A stretch of 64,000 nt of DNA from Pseudomonas sp. 21 (GTDB lineage: Bacteria; Pseudomonadota; Gammaproteobacteria; Pseudomonadales; Pseudomonadaceae), in contig NZ_JYOA01000017.1 in NCBI RefSeq assembly GCF_000955805.1, positions 20,860 through 84,859 on the forward strand. Direction: 5' to 3'. The notes beneath the pieces are model-generated. The model ran no database searches. It saw nothing but the letters and a program-made list of their open reading frames with translations, and was not told where the DNA came from. This document shows, in pieces, positions 52,774-61,351 of this stretch (positions are counted from its first letter, which is position 1; each line of letters begins with the position of its first letter). The position numbers and the translations under genes are program-made.

Positions 52774-53008
52774 ACCGCTGCAAGCCCTGCCATTGGGTAG
52801 AGGTCAATCACTACCTGGAATAGCACACGGCACGGAGCCGGAGCGTCAACGCGACATGGGTCAATCGGCAAAGGCAGCCGATCCTCGCAGAACGTTCAGG
52901 TCAGTACAGACCCCCTCATAAGCCCTTGAATGGGCCAGCCAAACGGCCTTCAGCGAGCGGCTCAAGCACCTTTTCCGAGCGATCGGTAACTTCGAGCCGC
53001 GTGCTTCC

Positions 53009-53908
53009 TCAACTTATGTCGTTGATATAAAGCTTATCCATTTCGTCTCTGAAAGCCTGAATGAGCGGTTCGCGACTGCGCCCATTCTTCATGATCAACG
53101 AAAATTCAGCCCGATATCCAAACGTTTCAGGGAGCAGTCTGAACAGCCTCCCCTGCTGCTCCCACTGCAAGGCCAGATGATCAGGAAGATAGCCGACGTA
53201 ACTTCCGCACAGCACCAGAATCAGCGCAGCCTCCATGCTGTCTATCGTGGCGGAGCAATCCTTGAAGCCGTGCCGCATGGCTTCGGCGCTGGACCAGTAG
53301 CCTCGATTGAGCAAAGCATTGTCCCTGACAATCTCAGGCGAAAGGTTCGTTGCTTTGGACAGCTCATGCCGATCGCTGCAGTACAGCCAATGCTGTTCGA
53401 CATATAACTCTATGTACTTCAGCCCGCTCATCCTGGTCGGCAATGAACCGATGGCAAGGTCAATCTTACCTTCCAGCACTTCCCTCTGCAGTTCGAAGGG
53501 ATTCAGAACCTTCAGATTGACGTGGACCTTGGGATGCTTCGAGGCGAAATTCCCCAGCAAGTCAACGATATTGACTTGCTTGTCGGTGAGCATCGAGTCA
53601 AGGATGCCTACCGTCACAGCCCCTCTCAACTCGCCCTTCAACTCCAGAACATAGTTCTCGAAGCCATCGATCTGACTCAATAAACGCTTAGCCTCATCAA
53701 ATATCAACTGCCCTTTGCTCGTCAGACTGAAACCAGCGCGCCCTCTGTTGCAGAGTTGCATTCCAAGCTGCATTTCCAGCTGACTCATGTAATTGCTTAT
53801 GGCCGGCGTGGACATATTCAGATCTTGCTGCGCCGCAGAAAAGCCTTTTCGCTCCACCACTGCAACGAAGACTCTCAACAGGCGAATATTATATATATTT
53901 TCCTTCAC
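53009..53908 (-). CDS. LysR-family transcriptional regulator
   Basis: 299 residues. HTH: IYNIRLLRVFVAVVERKGFSAAQQDLNMSTPAISNYMSQLEMQLGMQLCNRGRAGFSLTSKG, followed by the effector domain (VTVGILDSMLTDKQVNIVDLLGNF). A GTG start is chosen because GAGG lies six bases upstream; a TTG one codon earlier is the alternative. It is divergent from the ureohydrolase gene, with 258 AT-rich bases between. The arrangement resembles regulator/ureohydrolase pairs such as gbuR-gbuA and is likely to respond to a guanidino compound; this is inference. Confidence 0.88.
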   Translation of the reverse strand: MKENIYNIRLLRVFVAVVERKGFSAAQQDLNMSTPAISNYMSQLEMQLGMQLCNRGRAGFSLTSKGQLIFDEAKRLLSQIDGFENYVLELKGELRGAVTVGILDSMLTDKQVNIVDLLGNFASKHPKVHVNLKVLNPFELQREVLEGKIDLAIGSLPTRMSGLKYIELYVEQHWLYCSDRHELSKATNLSPEIVRDNALLNRGYWSSAEAMRHGFKDCSATIDSMEAALILVLCGSYVGYLPDHLALQWEQQGRLFRLLPETFGYRAEFSLIMKNGRSREPLIQAFRDEMDKLYINDIS

Positions 53909-54166
53909 CAATCACCTCGGAAAGCCAATCAGCACGTCGCCTCCGATGATATCCAAAAATCACAGAGCTCGCATAATATTACATTAATAATCTGATTAAC
54001 ATTAGGTTTTACTCTGATGAATTTACCCCTCAGCTCACGCCTGTTTAAATCAAAGGCGTAACCGTATTTTGCCGCCAAAACCCTTGAGGCGAACAAGTTA
54101 CTCAGACAACCCAACACACTAACAACATATGTTCCGCAATCCGTCCTGCGGGCGAAAGAGGTGGTT

Positions 54167-55135
54167 ATGCCTGACTCGAAGTTCAAAACCAATTTTGCCG
54201 ACGGAGCCGCCTACGACCCGCAGAAGCGCCCGCGATTCAACGAAATCGCCAGCTTCATGCGTGCGCCTGTCGCGGAGTCACTCGATGGCATCGATATCGG
54301 CCTGATCGGAGTTCCCTATGATGGCGGTACTTCCTTCAAGCCCGGAGCACGCCTCGGCCCACGCGGCGTCCGCCAGCAATCCTGTCTCATGCGTACCCGA
54401 AACCATGCTTCAGGCATTGCCCCGTTTGAGCTCTGTACTATTCGTGACCTGGGCGACGTATATCTGGAGCGCATGTACAACATCGAGGACGCTCACGCGT
54501 GCATTGAGAAGTACTACCAGGAAGTCTGTGCAAGAAACATCATGCCGCTGACCGTCGGCGGTGACCATTCGATCACCTATCCGATCTTCAAGGCGCTGGC
54601 CAAGAACGGGCCTATCGGCATGGTGCACATCGATGCCCACACGGATACCTGGGATAGTCTGTACGGCTCGAAGTTCTTCCACGGCGCCCCGTTCCGCCGC
54701 GCAGTCGAGGACGGCCTGCTGGACCCTCATCGCACGATACAGATCGGGATTCGAGGATCCGAGCATTCCGGTACGCCGAACTACAGCCTCGAGTGCGGTA
54801 TGCGCGTTATCTTCATCGAAGAGTTCGATGAGCTTGGCGTGGACGGAGTGCTCCAGGAAGTGCGACGAGTCGTCGGCGATGGGCAAACCTATGTCTCCTT
54901 CGATGTCGACGGGCTCGACCCCGCGTTCGCCCCGGGTACCGGCACGCCCGAGGCGGGGGGGATTTCTATGCGCGAAGCGATGCGTCTGATCAAGGGGCTG
55001 AAGGGCCTCAATCTCATCGGCGGTGATGTGGTTGAAGTAGCTCCGGACCTGGACCCCTCCGGCATGACAGCACTGAATGCCGCCACGCTGATGTTCGAAA
55101 TGCTCTGCGTTCTTGCCGATGCTCGTGTGAAATGA
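54167..55135 (+). CDS. Agmatinase-family ureohydrolase (guanidinobutyrase/guanidinopropionase-like)
   Basis: 322 residues. The binuclear manganese site is complete: VGGDHSI (His), IDAHTDT (Asp, His, Asp), and SFDVDGLDPAFAPGTGTPEAGG (Asp, Asp). The N-terminal block LIGVPYDGGTSFKPGARLGPRGVRQQS is typical of agmatinases. AGAGGTG lies about four bases before ATG 54167; the GTG two codons earlier is less likely. Substrate could be agmatine, guanidinobutyrate or guanidinopropionate. The polyamine-type binding protein follows 157 bases later, so the pair may import and cleave a guanidino compound. Confidence 0.9.
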   Translation: MPDSKFKTNFADGAAYDPQKRPRFNEIASFMRAPVAESLDGIDIGLIGVPYDGGTSFKPGARLGPRGVRQQSCLMRTRNHASGIAPFELCTIRDLGDVYLERMYNIEDAHACIEKYYQEVCARNIMPLTVGGDHSITYPIFKALAKNGPIGMVHIDAHTDTWDSLYGSKFFHGAPFRRAVEDGLLDPHRTIQIGIRGSEHSGTPNYSLECGMRVIFIEEFDELGVDGVLQEVRRVVGDGQTYVSFDVDGLDPAFAPGTGTPEAGGISMREAMRLIKGLKGLNLIGGDVVEVAPDLDPSGMTALNAATLMFEMLCVLADARVK

Positions 55136-55292
55136 CAGGGGAAGCCGTCCGGTATCGTGGCGGCCCCTCTACAGGTCACTGACTGATTAATGCCACATCA
55201 AGAACGATTCATGTGAGTTGCCCACGGTAACCAGCCCCGGCACTTCGCCGCGCGCCGTTTAATAATCAAAGCAAGAAACGCCAGAGGTAAGC

Positions 55293-56330
55293 ATGAAAGC
55301 AAGTCTTCTCGGAACTCTTCTTCTCACCACGGCAACTTCTGCGGCGCTGGCCGATGAAATCACTGTCGTTTCGTTCGGCGGCGTAGCGAAACAGGTTCAA
55401 ACCGAAGCCTTCTACAAGCCCTATGAAAAAGAAACGGGAACTACCGTCGTGGCGACGGAATACAATGGCGAGATGGGCCGTATCAAAGCCATGGTCGATA
55501 CTCAAAGTGTCAATTGGGATGTAGTGGAAGTCGGCGGCGCAGAATTGATCACCGGCTGCGAAGAGGGACTTTTCGAAACGCTGGACCAATCGAACATCGG
55601 TGAGGCGACAGACTTTGTTCCGGGAGCTATTTCGCAATGCGGGGCAGGTGTATTGGTCTGGTCGACTGCGATGGCTTACAACGCAGACAAATTTAAAGTG
55701 GAACCCACCGGCTGGGCAGACTTTTGGGACCTGAAGAAATTTCCGGGAAAACGAAGTCTGCACAAGAGCGCCAAGTACACGCTTGAGATTGCACTAATAG
55801 CAGACGGCGTTCCCTCTGCGGAAGTCTACAAGGCACTCTCCAGCAAGGAAGGCGTCGATAGGGCATTCCGCAAACTTGACGAGATCAAGAGCAGCATTCA
55901 ATGGTGGGAAGCTGGCGCCCAACCCATGCAATACCTGGCCAGTGGCGATGTGGCGATGACCAGTGCATTCAACGGCCGGGTGTTTTCCGCCCAAGAGTCC
56001 GGGGCGAATATCAAGATCCTCTGGCAAGACAGCATCTACGACATCGACTCCTGGGCAATCCCCAAGGGCAGCAAGAACAAATTGGCCGCCGAAAAATTCA
56101 TCAATCTTTCCCTACGGCCTGAATACCAGAAAATGCATACCGAAAAGCTCGGCTACGGCTCCACCAACGTCCACACTCAAGCTCTGCTGGAGCAGAGCCT
56201 GGCTGAACGCATCAACACGGCACCGAACAACCTGGCTCGAGCCCTGCGGATTGATAACACTTTCTGGGTTGATCACGGAGAAGAACTCGAGGAGCGCTTT
56301 AATGCGTGGGCAGCCATGGTGTGGCGCTGA
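55293..56330 (+). CDS. Spermidine/putrescine-type ABC substrate-binding protein
   Basis: 345 residues. Signal peptide SLLGTLLLTTATSAALADE, then the PotD/PotF-like core: ITVVSFGGVAKQVQTEAFYKPYEKETGTTV, VVEVGGAELITGCEEGLFETLD, MAYNADKFKVEPTGWADFWDLKKFPGKRSL and QPMQYLASGDVAMTSAFNGRVF. AGAGGTAAGC precedes the ATG. No permease or ATPase gene follows; instead its last codons overlap the tail of an FAD oxidase gene. It may be orphaned and work only with a transporter elsewhere. Confidence 0.88.
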   Translation: MKASLLGTLLLTTATSAALADEITVVSFGGVAKQVQTEAFYKPYEKETGTTVVATEYNGEMGRIKAMVDTQSVNWDVVEVGGAELITGCEEGLFETLDQSNIGEATDFVPGAISQCGAGVLVWSTAMAYNADKFKVEPTGWADFWDLKKFPGKRSLHKSAKYTLEIALIADGVPSAEVYKALSSKEGVDRAFRKLDEIKSSIQWWEAGAQPMQYLASGDVAMTSAFNGRVFSAQESGANIKILWQDSIYDIDSWAIPKGSKNKLAAEKFINLSLRPEYQKMHTEKLGYGSTNVHTQALLEQSLAERINTAPNNLARALRIDNTFWVDHGEELEERFNAWAAMVWR

Positions 56331-56527
56331 GTCACATCAACGGCCGAACCATCGCGGACCTTCTGAATGACGAGAAGACAAAGCTGACTGACTTCTGGAT
56401 TGTGAATCGGAAATCCTCTTCCCTCGGCAGCGAAACACTCGGCTTCCTTGGTCGCCGCGTAGCCCGCCAAGGGCTCAAGACCTGGGACTGGTGGGAAGAA
56501 CGTAGCCTGGACGGGCACCCTGTGTAG
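56309..56527 (+). pseudogene. C-terminal remnant of an FAD-dependent amino-acid/polyamine oxidase
   Basis: A frame reading GSHGVALSHINGRTIADLLN, then TDFWIVNRKSSS...WDWWEERSLDG and a stop. GHGVALSHxNGRTIADLI followed by LTDFWFVNR and a WW(Y)ER tail is the C-terminus of DadA-like FAD oxidoreductases that often accompany polyamine transporters. The first 300 or so residues are missing and the start runs into the end of the binding-protein gene. It marks a deletion that removed the transporter permease/ATPase genes and most of the oxidase. Confidence 0.75.
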
Positions 56528-56587
56528 GTCAGCTATGGGTCGGTAGCTGCCGCTAGTCAGAGCTATCAGCCATCAAGAGCCAGTTCG
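56528..56587. repeat. Dispersed repeat, copy 4 (diverged)
   Basis: Has GTCAGCTATGGGTCGGTAGC, then GCCGCTAGTCAGAGC, and ends AGCCAGTTCG; outline as in copy 1 but both ends altered. It overlaps the 3' end of the XRE gene by 22 bases. Confidence 0.55.
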
Positions 56588-56853
56588 CTAAGCTCTGCAG
56601 CGACTCGATCTAATATCTTTCTACCGTCCAACGAGGGTTCTTTTTGTAGATAAGCTGCGATGAGCAGTGTTGTGGGATGGACACCCAAAACGCCGGCTAA
56701 TTGCTCTAGCTTCTCTATCGTAAGCGCCTTATGACCACGCTCCAAAGTGCTGAGATACGTACGGCTACTAACTGTCGAGAAGTCCTCTTGGGTGAGATCC
56801 CGTTTCCTTCGGATGTCTTTTAGGGCCCGTCCAAACGCAGTCGTCAGTTCCAT
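56566..56853 (-). CDS. Small XRE-family DNA-binding protein
   Basis: 95 residues. Helix-turn-helix AFGRALKDIRRKRDLTQEDFSTVSSRTYLSTLERGHKALTIEKLEQLAGVLGVHPTTLLIAAYL fills most of the protein (residues 7-70); the short tail has no other domain. It resembles XRE regulators carried by mobile elements. It is on the same strand as the KfrA-like gene, 132 bases downstream of it. Target unknown. Confidence 0.85.
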   Translation of the reverse strand: MELTTAFGRALKDIRRKRDLTQEDFSTVSSRTYLSTLERGHKALTIEKLEQLAGVLGVHPTTLLIAAYLQKEPSLDGRKILDRVAAELSELALDG

Positions 56854-56985
56854 TTTGCAATTTCCGCAAAAGGAACGATGAGGCCTTTATGAGCCCTAAA
56901 GGACTACAATCTATAGGATTCTTTTGGATTACCATGCGATCGCGCATAAGAAAGGAAGCGGGACCACGGTGCCATCCAATTCGCC

Positions 56986-57855
56986 TTATGACTCTACCGC
57001 GGCGTCGACTTTTGGCCGCTTTCGCTGCGAGGTGCGAGCTCGCTTAGTGCGTGCCGGCTTCAATTGCTGTGCTAGCGTCGCTGCACGCGCCGACTCCACG
57101 GCGGCCACTTGTTGCGCCTGGCGGAGCTGCTCCAGGGCGCGATCTAATCGCTGACGCAATTGCTCCAATTGCTTGTTGGCAGCCTTCAGTTGCACGGTAG
57201 TTACCTTACCCTCCTCCCGCGCGCGATCCACTTCCTGGTGCGAGCGGTCCTCGACACCGCGGACGTAGGCCGCTGTCGCCTCACGCTCCTGGCTCAGCTG
57301 CTGCTGCACGCCCTGCAGCGCCTGGCGCAGCGTGCTGGACTCCTGCAGGGCGACGCGACGCTCCTCGCTCAACACCGCACTGCGTTCCTGCCACTCGTGC
57401 AACTGCGCCTGCTGTTGCTCGAGCAAGCGCTCCAGGTCGGCCAGCCGAGTCTCCGCCATGTACTGCGCGGCCTGGGCCGCGGTGACTTGCTGGCGCGCCT
57501 GAGCTTCGGCCTGGCGGCTCTCGTTCTCCACGGCGGCAGCGCGCAGCCGTTCGGTTTCCAGCAGCACGCGCCGCTCCGCGAACGCCTGCTCGGCAACGCC
57601 ATCGGCGAGCAACACCGCCTGCTGCCAAACCGCGACAAAGGCTTGCGAGACATCCGCTGGCAACGCCGGCAGGCGGGTTTCGCCGCGCAGGCGCTGGGCC
57701 AACTGCGCCCACCACTGATCGAGCAGCGCCCCCACCCGCGCCGGGCTGCCGCGACCCAATTCCAGGCGCACGCGCTCCACGGTCGGTCGCTCCCCGCGTT
57801 CAAGGACCGCATCCGCGGCGGCAAATACCGCCTGTTCCGCTACGCCTACCGCCAT
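56986..57855 (-). CDS. KfrA-like coiled-coil DNA-binding protein
   Basis: 289 residues. The N-terminal domain is KfrA-N-like: VFAAADAVLERGERPTVERVRLELGRGSPARVGALLDQWW with a helix-turn-helix around residues 20-50. The remainder (about 95-270) is a long Gln/Glu/Arg/Ala-rich coiled coil and the tail is basic (RTKRARTSQRKRPK). This matches plasmid KfrA proteins and chromosomal relatives. It is divergent from a tyrosine integrase, with a 27-bp inverted repeat in the 87-bp gap, so it probably represses itself and the integrase. Confidence 0.87.
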   Translation of the reverse strand: MAVGVAEQAVFAAADAVLERGERPTVERVRLELGRGSPARVGALLDQWWAQLAQRLRGETRLPALPADVSQAFVAVWQQAVLLADGVAEQAFAERRVLLETERLRAAAVENESRQAEAQARQQVTAAQAAQYMAETRLADLERLLEQQQAQLHEWQERSAVLSEERRVALQESSTLRQALQGVQQQLSQEREATAAYVRGVEDRSHQEVDRAREEGKVTTVQLKAANKQLEQLRQRLDRALEQLRQAQQVAAVESARAATLAQQLKPARTKRARTSQRKRPKVDAAVES

Positions 57856-57876
57856 GGCCTGCCTCCGGCTATATTA

Positions 57877-57903
57877 GGTCTGATAAACAAATGTTATCCG
57901 ACC
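57877..57903. promoter_or_regulatory. Inverted repeat between kfrA-like and integrase genes
   Basis: GGTC-N-GATAA, seven bases, TTATC-N-GACC: ten-base arms with one mismatch position in each. It lies in the divergent promoter region and probably binds the KfrA-like protein. Confidence 0.6.
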
Positions 57904-57942
57904 TTATTTAATATTAATCTATTTTTTAATACGTTGAACGTA

Positions 57943-59064
57943 ATGAATAATACGATACTACCCCTGCACGGTGAAATCGCCCCGCTGGCCGTTGATCGTC
58001 TCGACGCCGAGGCCCGCGCCGCAGCAGCAGCCTTCGTGGCGGCCGGCACCGCCGCCAATACCGTACGCAGCTACCGCAGCGCCCTCGCCTACTGGGCAGG
58101 CTGGCTGCAACTGCGCTATCGCCGGCACCTGGAGGACGGCGCCCTCCCGGAAGCGGTAGCCGTACAGTTCCTCGTCGATCATCTGGCTCGACCGGTGGAG
58201 GGAGACTGGCAGCAGCTACTGCCGCCGGCACTGGACGCTGCTCTGGTGGAGAGCGGTGTCAAGGCCAAGCCCGGGCCGTTGAGCTACAACACCGTGCGCC
58301 ATCGCCTGGCGGTGCTCGCCAAATGGCATGATCTGAAGAGCTGGCCAAGTCCGACCGATAGCGCGGCGGTGAAAACGCTGCTGCGCGAGGCGCGCAAGGC
58401 GCAGTCCCGCCAGGGCGTCAGCGTGCGCAAGAAAACCGCGGCGGTGCGAGAACCCCTTGAAGCGATGCTCGCCACCTGTACCGACGGGGTGCGTGGCCTA
58501 CGCGATCGCGCCCTTCTTCTGCTGGCCTGGAGCGGCGGCGGCCGGCGCCGCTCGGAAGTGGTGGGACTGCAGATTGGCGACGTGCGCCCGCTGGACGCGG
58601 ACACCTGGCTGTACGCCCTAGGGGCAACCAAGACCAAAACCGAGGGAGTGCGCCGCGAACTGCCATTGCGCGGCTCGGCAGCACAAGCATTGACCGAGTG
58701 GTTGGCAGCGGCACCGGCTACTACGGGGCCACTCTTCCGTCGGGTGTACAAGGGTGGGCGCGTCGGTACTGATGAATTGTCTGGTGACCAGGTAGCGCGC
58801 ATCGTGAAGCGTCGCGCCGTGCTGGCCGGCCTGCCTGGAGATTGGGCTGCGCACAGTTTGCGTTCAGGCTTTGTCAGTGAGGCTGGACGTCAGGGAGTCC
58901 CCCTCGGCGAGGTCATGGCCATGACTGAACATCGCTCTATCCCCACTGTGATGGGGTACTTCCAAGCAGGCACCCTGCTGAACAGCCGCGCCGCACACCT
59001 ACTTGCATTACCGCTGAATACGCAAGCTGACGCATCAAAAAGTTCGGAGACACGACAGGCATAA
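57943..59064 (+). CDS. Tyrosine recombinase (integrase) paired with KfrA-like protein
   Basis: 373 residues. N-terminal SAM-like core-binding domain (AAAAFVAAGTAANTVRSYRSALAYWAGWLQ) and C-terminal catalytic domain with Arg in WSGGGRRRSEVVGL, the HxxR box in AHSLRSGFVSEAGRQGV, His in MTEHRSIPTVMGYF and the Tyr nucleophile in the same block. All catalytic residues are present. The ATG at 57943 gives a start in the divergent region; the frame is open far upstream through the KfrA-like gene only by high GC. The pair KfrA-like/integrase is probably a unit of a mobile or integrative element. Confidence 0.9.
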   Translation: MNNTILPLHGEIAPLAVDRLDAEARAAAAAFVAAGTAANTVRSYRSALAYWAGWLQLRYRRHLEDGALPEAVAVQFLVDHLARPVEGDWQQLLPPALDAALVESGVKAKPGPLSYNTVRHRLAVLAKWHDLKSWPSPTDSAAVKTLLREARKAQSRQGVSVRKKTAAVREPLEAMLATCTDGVRGLRDRALLLLAWSGGGRRRSEVVGLQIGDVRPLDADTWLYALGATKTKTEGVRRELPLRGSAAQALTEWLAAAPATTGPLFRRVYKGGRVGTDELSGDQVARIVKRRAVLAGLPGDWAAHSLRSGFVSEAGRQGVPLGEVMAMTEHRSIPTVMGYFQAGTLLNSRAAHLLALPLNTQADASKSSETRQA

Positions 59065-59339
59065 GAATCATTACTGATAAAGCAAGCCCACCCTTAGCAA
59101 GGATAGCCTGACACCTGACCGCCGACGCCATTGATCCATGGCCGAGAACCTCTAAACACTCAGAGGACTTTAGTCTGCCGCACTCGAAATGAGTGCCTCC
59201 TGTACGTGAGCTCATAATTTTTGACGCTCCATTCTACCAATACTAGAGTTTCTAAAGCTCCGCGTGAATACCACTCCCAAGCACCGCTCATTGGTGAAAA
59301 TACATAGAATTTTCAACCAGATACGAAAAAGGAGGTGCA
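59065..59339. other. Junction interval between integrase and transposon-type module
   Basis: Base composition drops here from GC-rich to AT-richer. A hairpin GCACTC-GAAAT-GAGTGC lies at 59180-59196. No gene seen. I looked for a terminal inverted repeat of Tn5053/Tn7 type but could not pair one with sequence at the right edge of the window. Confidence 0.45.
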
Positions 59340-60233
59340 ATGAAAGAGCAAGGGATAGTCATACCAGCTGCTAGGCGACGCTACGCACTGGCTTTCGATA
59401 AGCGTTCGGCGGCAACGGAGAAGGCATATCTTCATGCTGTAAATTATTATAGAGACACCTGTAAACTCCGCCTTCCAGCTACCGAATTTGATGTCCTTCA
59501 CTACATTTCAATGATGGCCGGAAAATATACAGTAGCAACAATAAGCCTGCGAATTACTGCTCTTGCGACTTGGCACCGGGATTTTTCCTTTCCAGACCCC
59601 ACCAGCTCCCACAGAATAACCACTGCTCTTAGAGAATTAAAACGCCTAGCCAAGTCTAGCGATCGCGTCACGACACCACTCGACGTCAAGATGCTTAAAC
59701 GACTTGTCAGCCATCAAGAAGAATCGCTCCAACGCGCTTTAGGGGCAGACGATCATCCCAACGTATTGAGGGCTTTGCGAAACCGAGCACTACTGCTATT
59801 GGGATTTTGGCGCGGAATGCAAAGTCGCGACATGCGCCAATTAAGAGTAGAGCATATTGACATTCAGAACGGCAAAGGAGTGACTATTTACGAACAGAAT
59901 CAGAATCGTGAAAAAATAACTTTCATCCCTTGCACGGAGGACATGTGCCTAGTTACTGCAATTCAAGAATGGCTTGTGGCTTCGCAAATCAAGCAAGGTC
60001 CCTTATTTGTTCAAATTGATAGATGGGGACGCCTAAGTCTTGAGCCGCTTAGTAGCATTAGCACTCTACTGAAGAGCATGGCAAAAGAAGCCGGGATAAC
60101 TGAGCGACTCACCACGAGAAGCTTCCGGCTCGGGATGTCTGAGTGGGCTAAAGATAACGACTGGAAGTATCGAGACATAATAGAGTATTTTGGGCTATCG
60201 GCACTACGGGCTCACGAGAGCTATATCCCCTAA
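59340..60233 (+). CDS. Atypical tyrosine recombinase associated with TniQBA
   Basis: 297 residues, AT-richer than upstream genes. N-terminal SAM-like domain (DKRSAATEKAYLHAVNYYRDTC), catalytic Arg in LLGFWRGMQSRDMRQL and Tyr in LRAHESYIP at the C-terminus. The usual HxxR box reads RSFRLG, so the first His is replaced by Arg, and the second His/Trp position is not obvious (EYFGLSALRAH). AGGAGG precedes the ATG. It converges on tniQ with four bases between stops. Known TniABQ elements use a serine resolvase; this enzyme may take its place in cointegrate resolution. Confidence 0.82.
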   Translation: MKEQGIVIPAARRRYALAFDKRSAATEKAYLHAVNYYRDTCKLRLPATEFDVLHYISMMAGKYTVATISLRITALATWHRDFSFPDPTSSHRITTALRELKRLAKSSDRVTTPLDVKMLKRLVSHQEESLQRALGADDHPNVLRALRNRALLLLGFWRGMQSRDMRQLRVEHIDIQNGKGVTIYEQNQNREKITFIPCTEDMCLVTAIQEWLVASQIKQGPLFVQIDRWGRLSLEPLSSISTLLKSMAKEAGITERLTTRSFRLGMSEWAKDNDWKYRDIIEYFGLSALRAHESYIP

Positions 60234-60237
60234 GATT

Positions 60238-61347
60238 TCAGCGACCCTTACGCCCCCCTGACGGTAAGAACATAGTCTTTCCAGCCGCCACGATGCCCGA
60301 GGCATAACCTAATGCTGATGCTTCGTTTATCATTTCAATCAATTCCCGACCAATATCTACCGAGTACGACCTTACCCGTCTAACATGCCATTCCCTTGGA
60401 GGGGAATTCGGCTCACCGGACGCTGCTGCATACAACCATGCCCTGTTCGTCGGAATTAAAACTCCCAACTCTCGCCCCAAGCCTGATAACTCTTGCCACT
60501 TATCCAGCGCACCATTAAGGCGAAAGATATAAGCCGCAACCGCCATGGCCGACAGGCGTGTGTGAGCACAGGTCAACTGGCTAGCCAGTTCGATACCCGG
60601 AAAATCATCCCACCCACGATGATTAGCCCAGTCTCCCGGAATTTTTCCGAATGTGTGTCGCGCCATTTCATATATGAACGTAGGTTCATCCCTACCCTTT
60701 CGAAAAGGTCTCAATAATAAATCACAGAAATCCCTAATCGCTAACAGCCGCATGTGATTGGATGGATCCGCGCTCGAAAAGTACAGATCCTCAATATGCT
60801 CTTGCGCTTTCAATGCGAGGCAGACCTGTGCATCAATAAATCCCAATTGAACTGATGGCTTAGCCTTGGTGGAAATATGCGCCGCACCACCGCCATCCAC
60901 TAGAAATCTGAAGGTGCAACTCGCTCGATTAAGCAAGTTAATCGGGCGATATTGCCCGCGCAAAGTCACCAAAGCCTGGCGATGCCGCTCGCAGGCAGCG
61001 ACCCAGCAGTAAGACCAACGCTTTCTCCATATCGGAAAGCAAAAATTTTTGACAGCTTCGCGAGCACATGCGGGGCAGAATGAAATTCTCGCAAGATTAT
61101 CCTGTAGCCCCCAATCCTCATGCAAACCCTGATCCTGGATTATCTTTGAAGGATCCGCGCCCGTCAGCCTCGATATTTCGCCAAGTTCAACTGCAGAATA
61201 TCCAAAGTCAACATCTCCCACTAGCGCTCGTTCCTGAAGGACCCGCCTTAAGCTCATCGTCTTATCTAGATCCAATTCCTCCGTGGCCACAAATGCATTT
61301 CGACACAGCCAGGAAGACATAGACTCACCAAGAGAGTAATCAGGCAT
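60238..61347 (-). CDS. tniQ: Transposition protein TniQ-like
   Basis: 369 residues. TniQ start PDYSLGESMSSWLCRNA and zinc-ribbon region ISFCPACAREAVKNFCFPIWRKRWSYCWVAACERHRQAL, with CxxC and Cys/His ligands that precede a C-terminal HTH-like region. TniQ (TnsD-like) proteins direct target-site choice. It starts four bases after the tniB stop. The C-terminal domain is diverged from Tn5053 TniQ. Composition is AT-richer than the chromosome. Confidence 0.85.
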   Translation of the reverse strand: MPDYSLGESMSSWLCRNAFVATEELDLDKTMSLRRVLQERALVGDVDFGYSAVELGEISRLTGADPSKIIQDQGLHEDWGLQDNLARISFCPACAREAVKNFCFPIWRKRWSYCWVAACERHRQALVTLRGQYRPINLLNRASCTFRFLVDGGGAAHISTKAKPSVQLGFIDAQVCLALKAQEHIEDLYFSSADPSNHMRLLAIRDFCDLLLRPFRKGRDEPTFIYEMARHTFGKIPGDWANHRGWDDFPGIELASQLTCAHTRLSAMAVAAYIFRLNGALDKWQELSGLGRELGVLIPTNRAWLYAAASGEPNSPPREWHVRRVRSYSVDIGRELIEMINEASALGYASGIVAAGKTMFLPSGGRKGR

Positions 61348-61351
61348 GACA

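Larger units (their letters stand above)
52416..53008. other. Gene-poor interval with repeat copy 3 and a small frame
   Basis: About 590 bases between the ADC-like and LysR genes. It holds dispersed-repeat copy 3 and a possible 47-residue membrane protein (both listed separately). The rest (52780-53008) shows no gene; short minus-strand frames encoding VLEPLAEGRLAGPFKGL-like sequence may be old coding debris. Confidence 0.4.
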
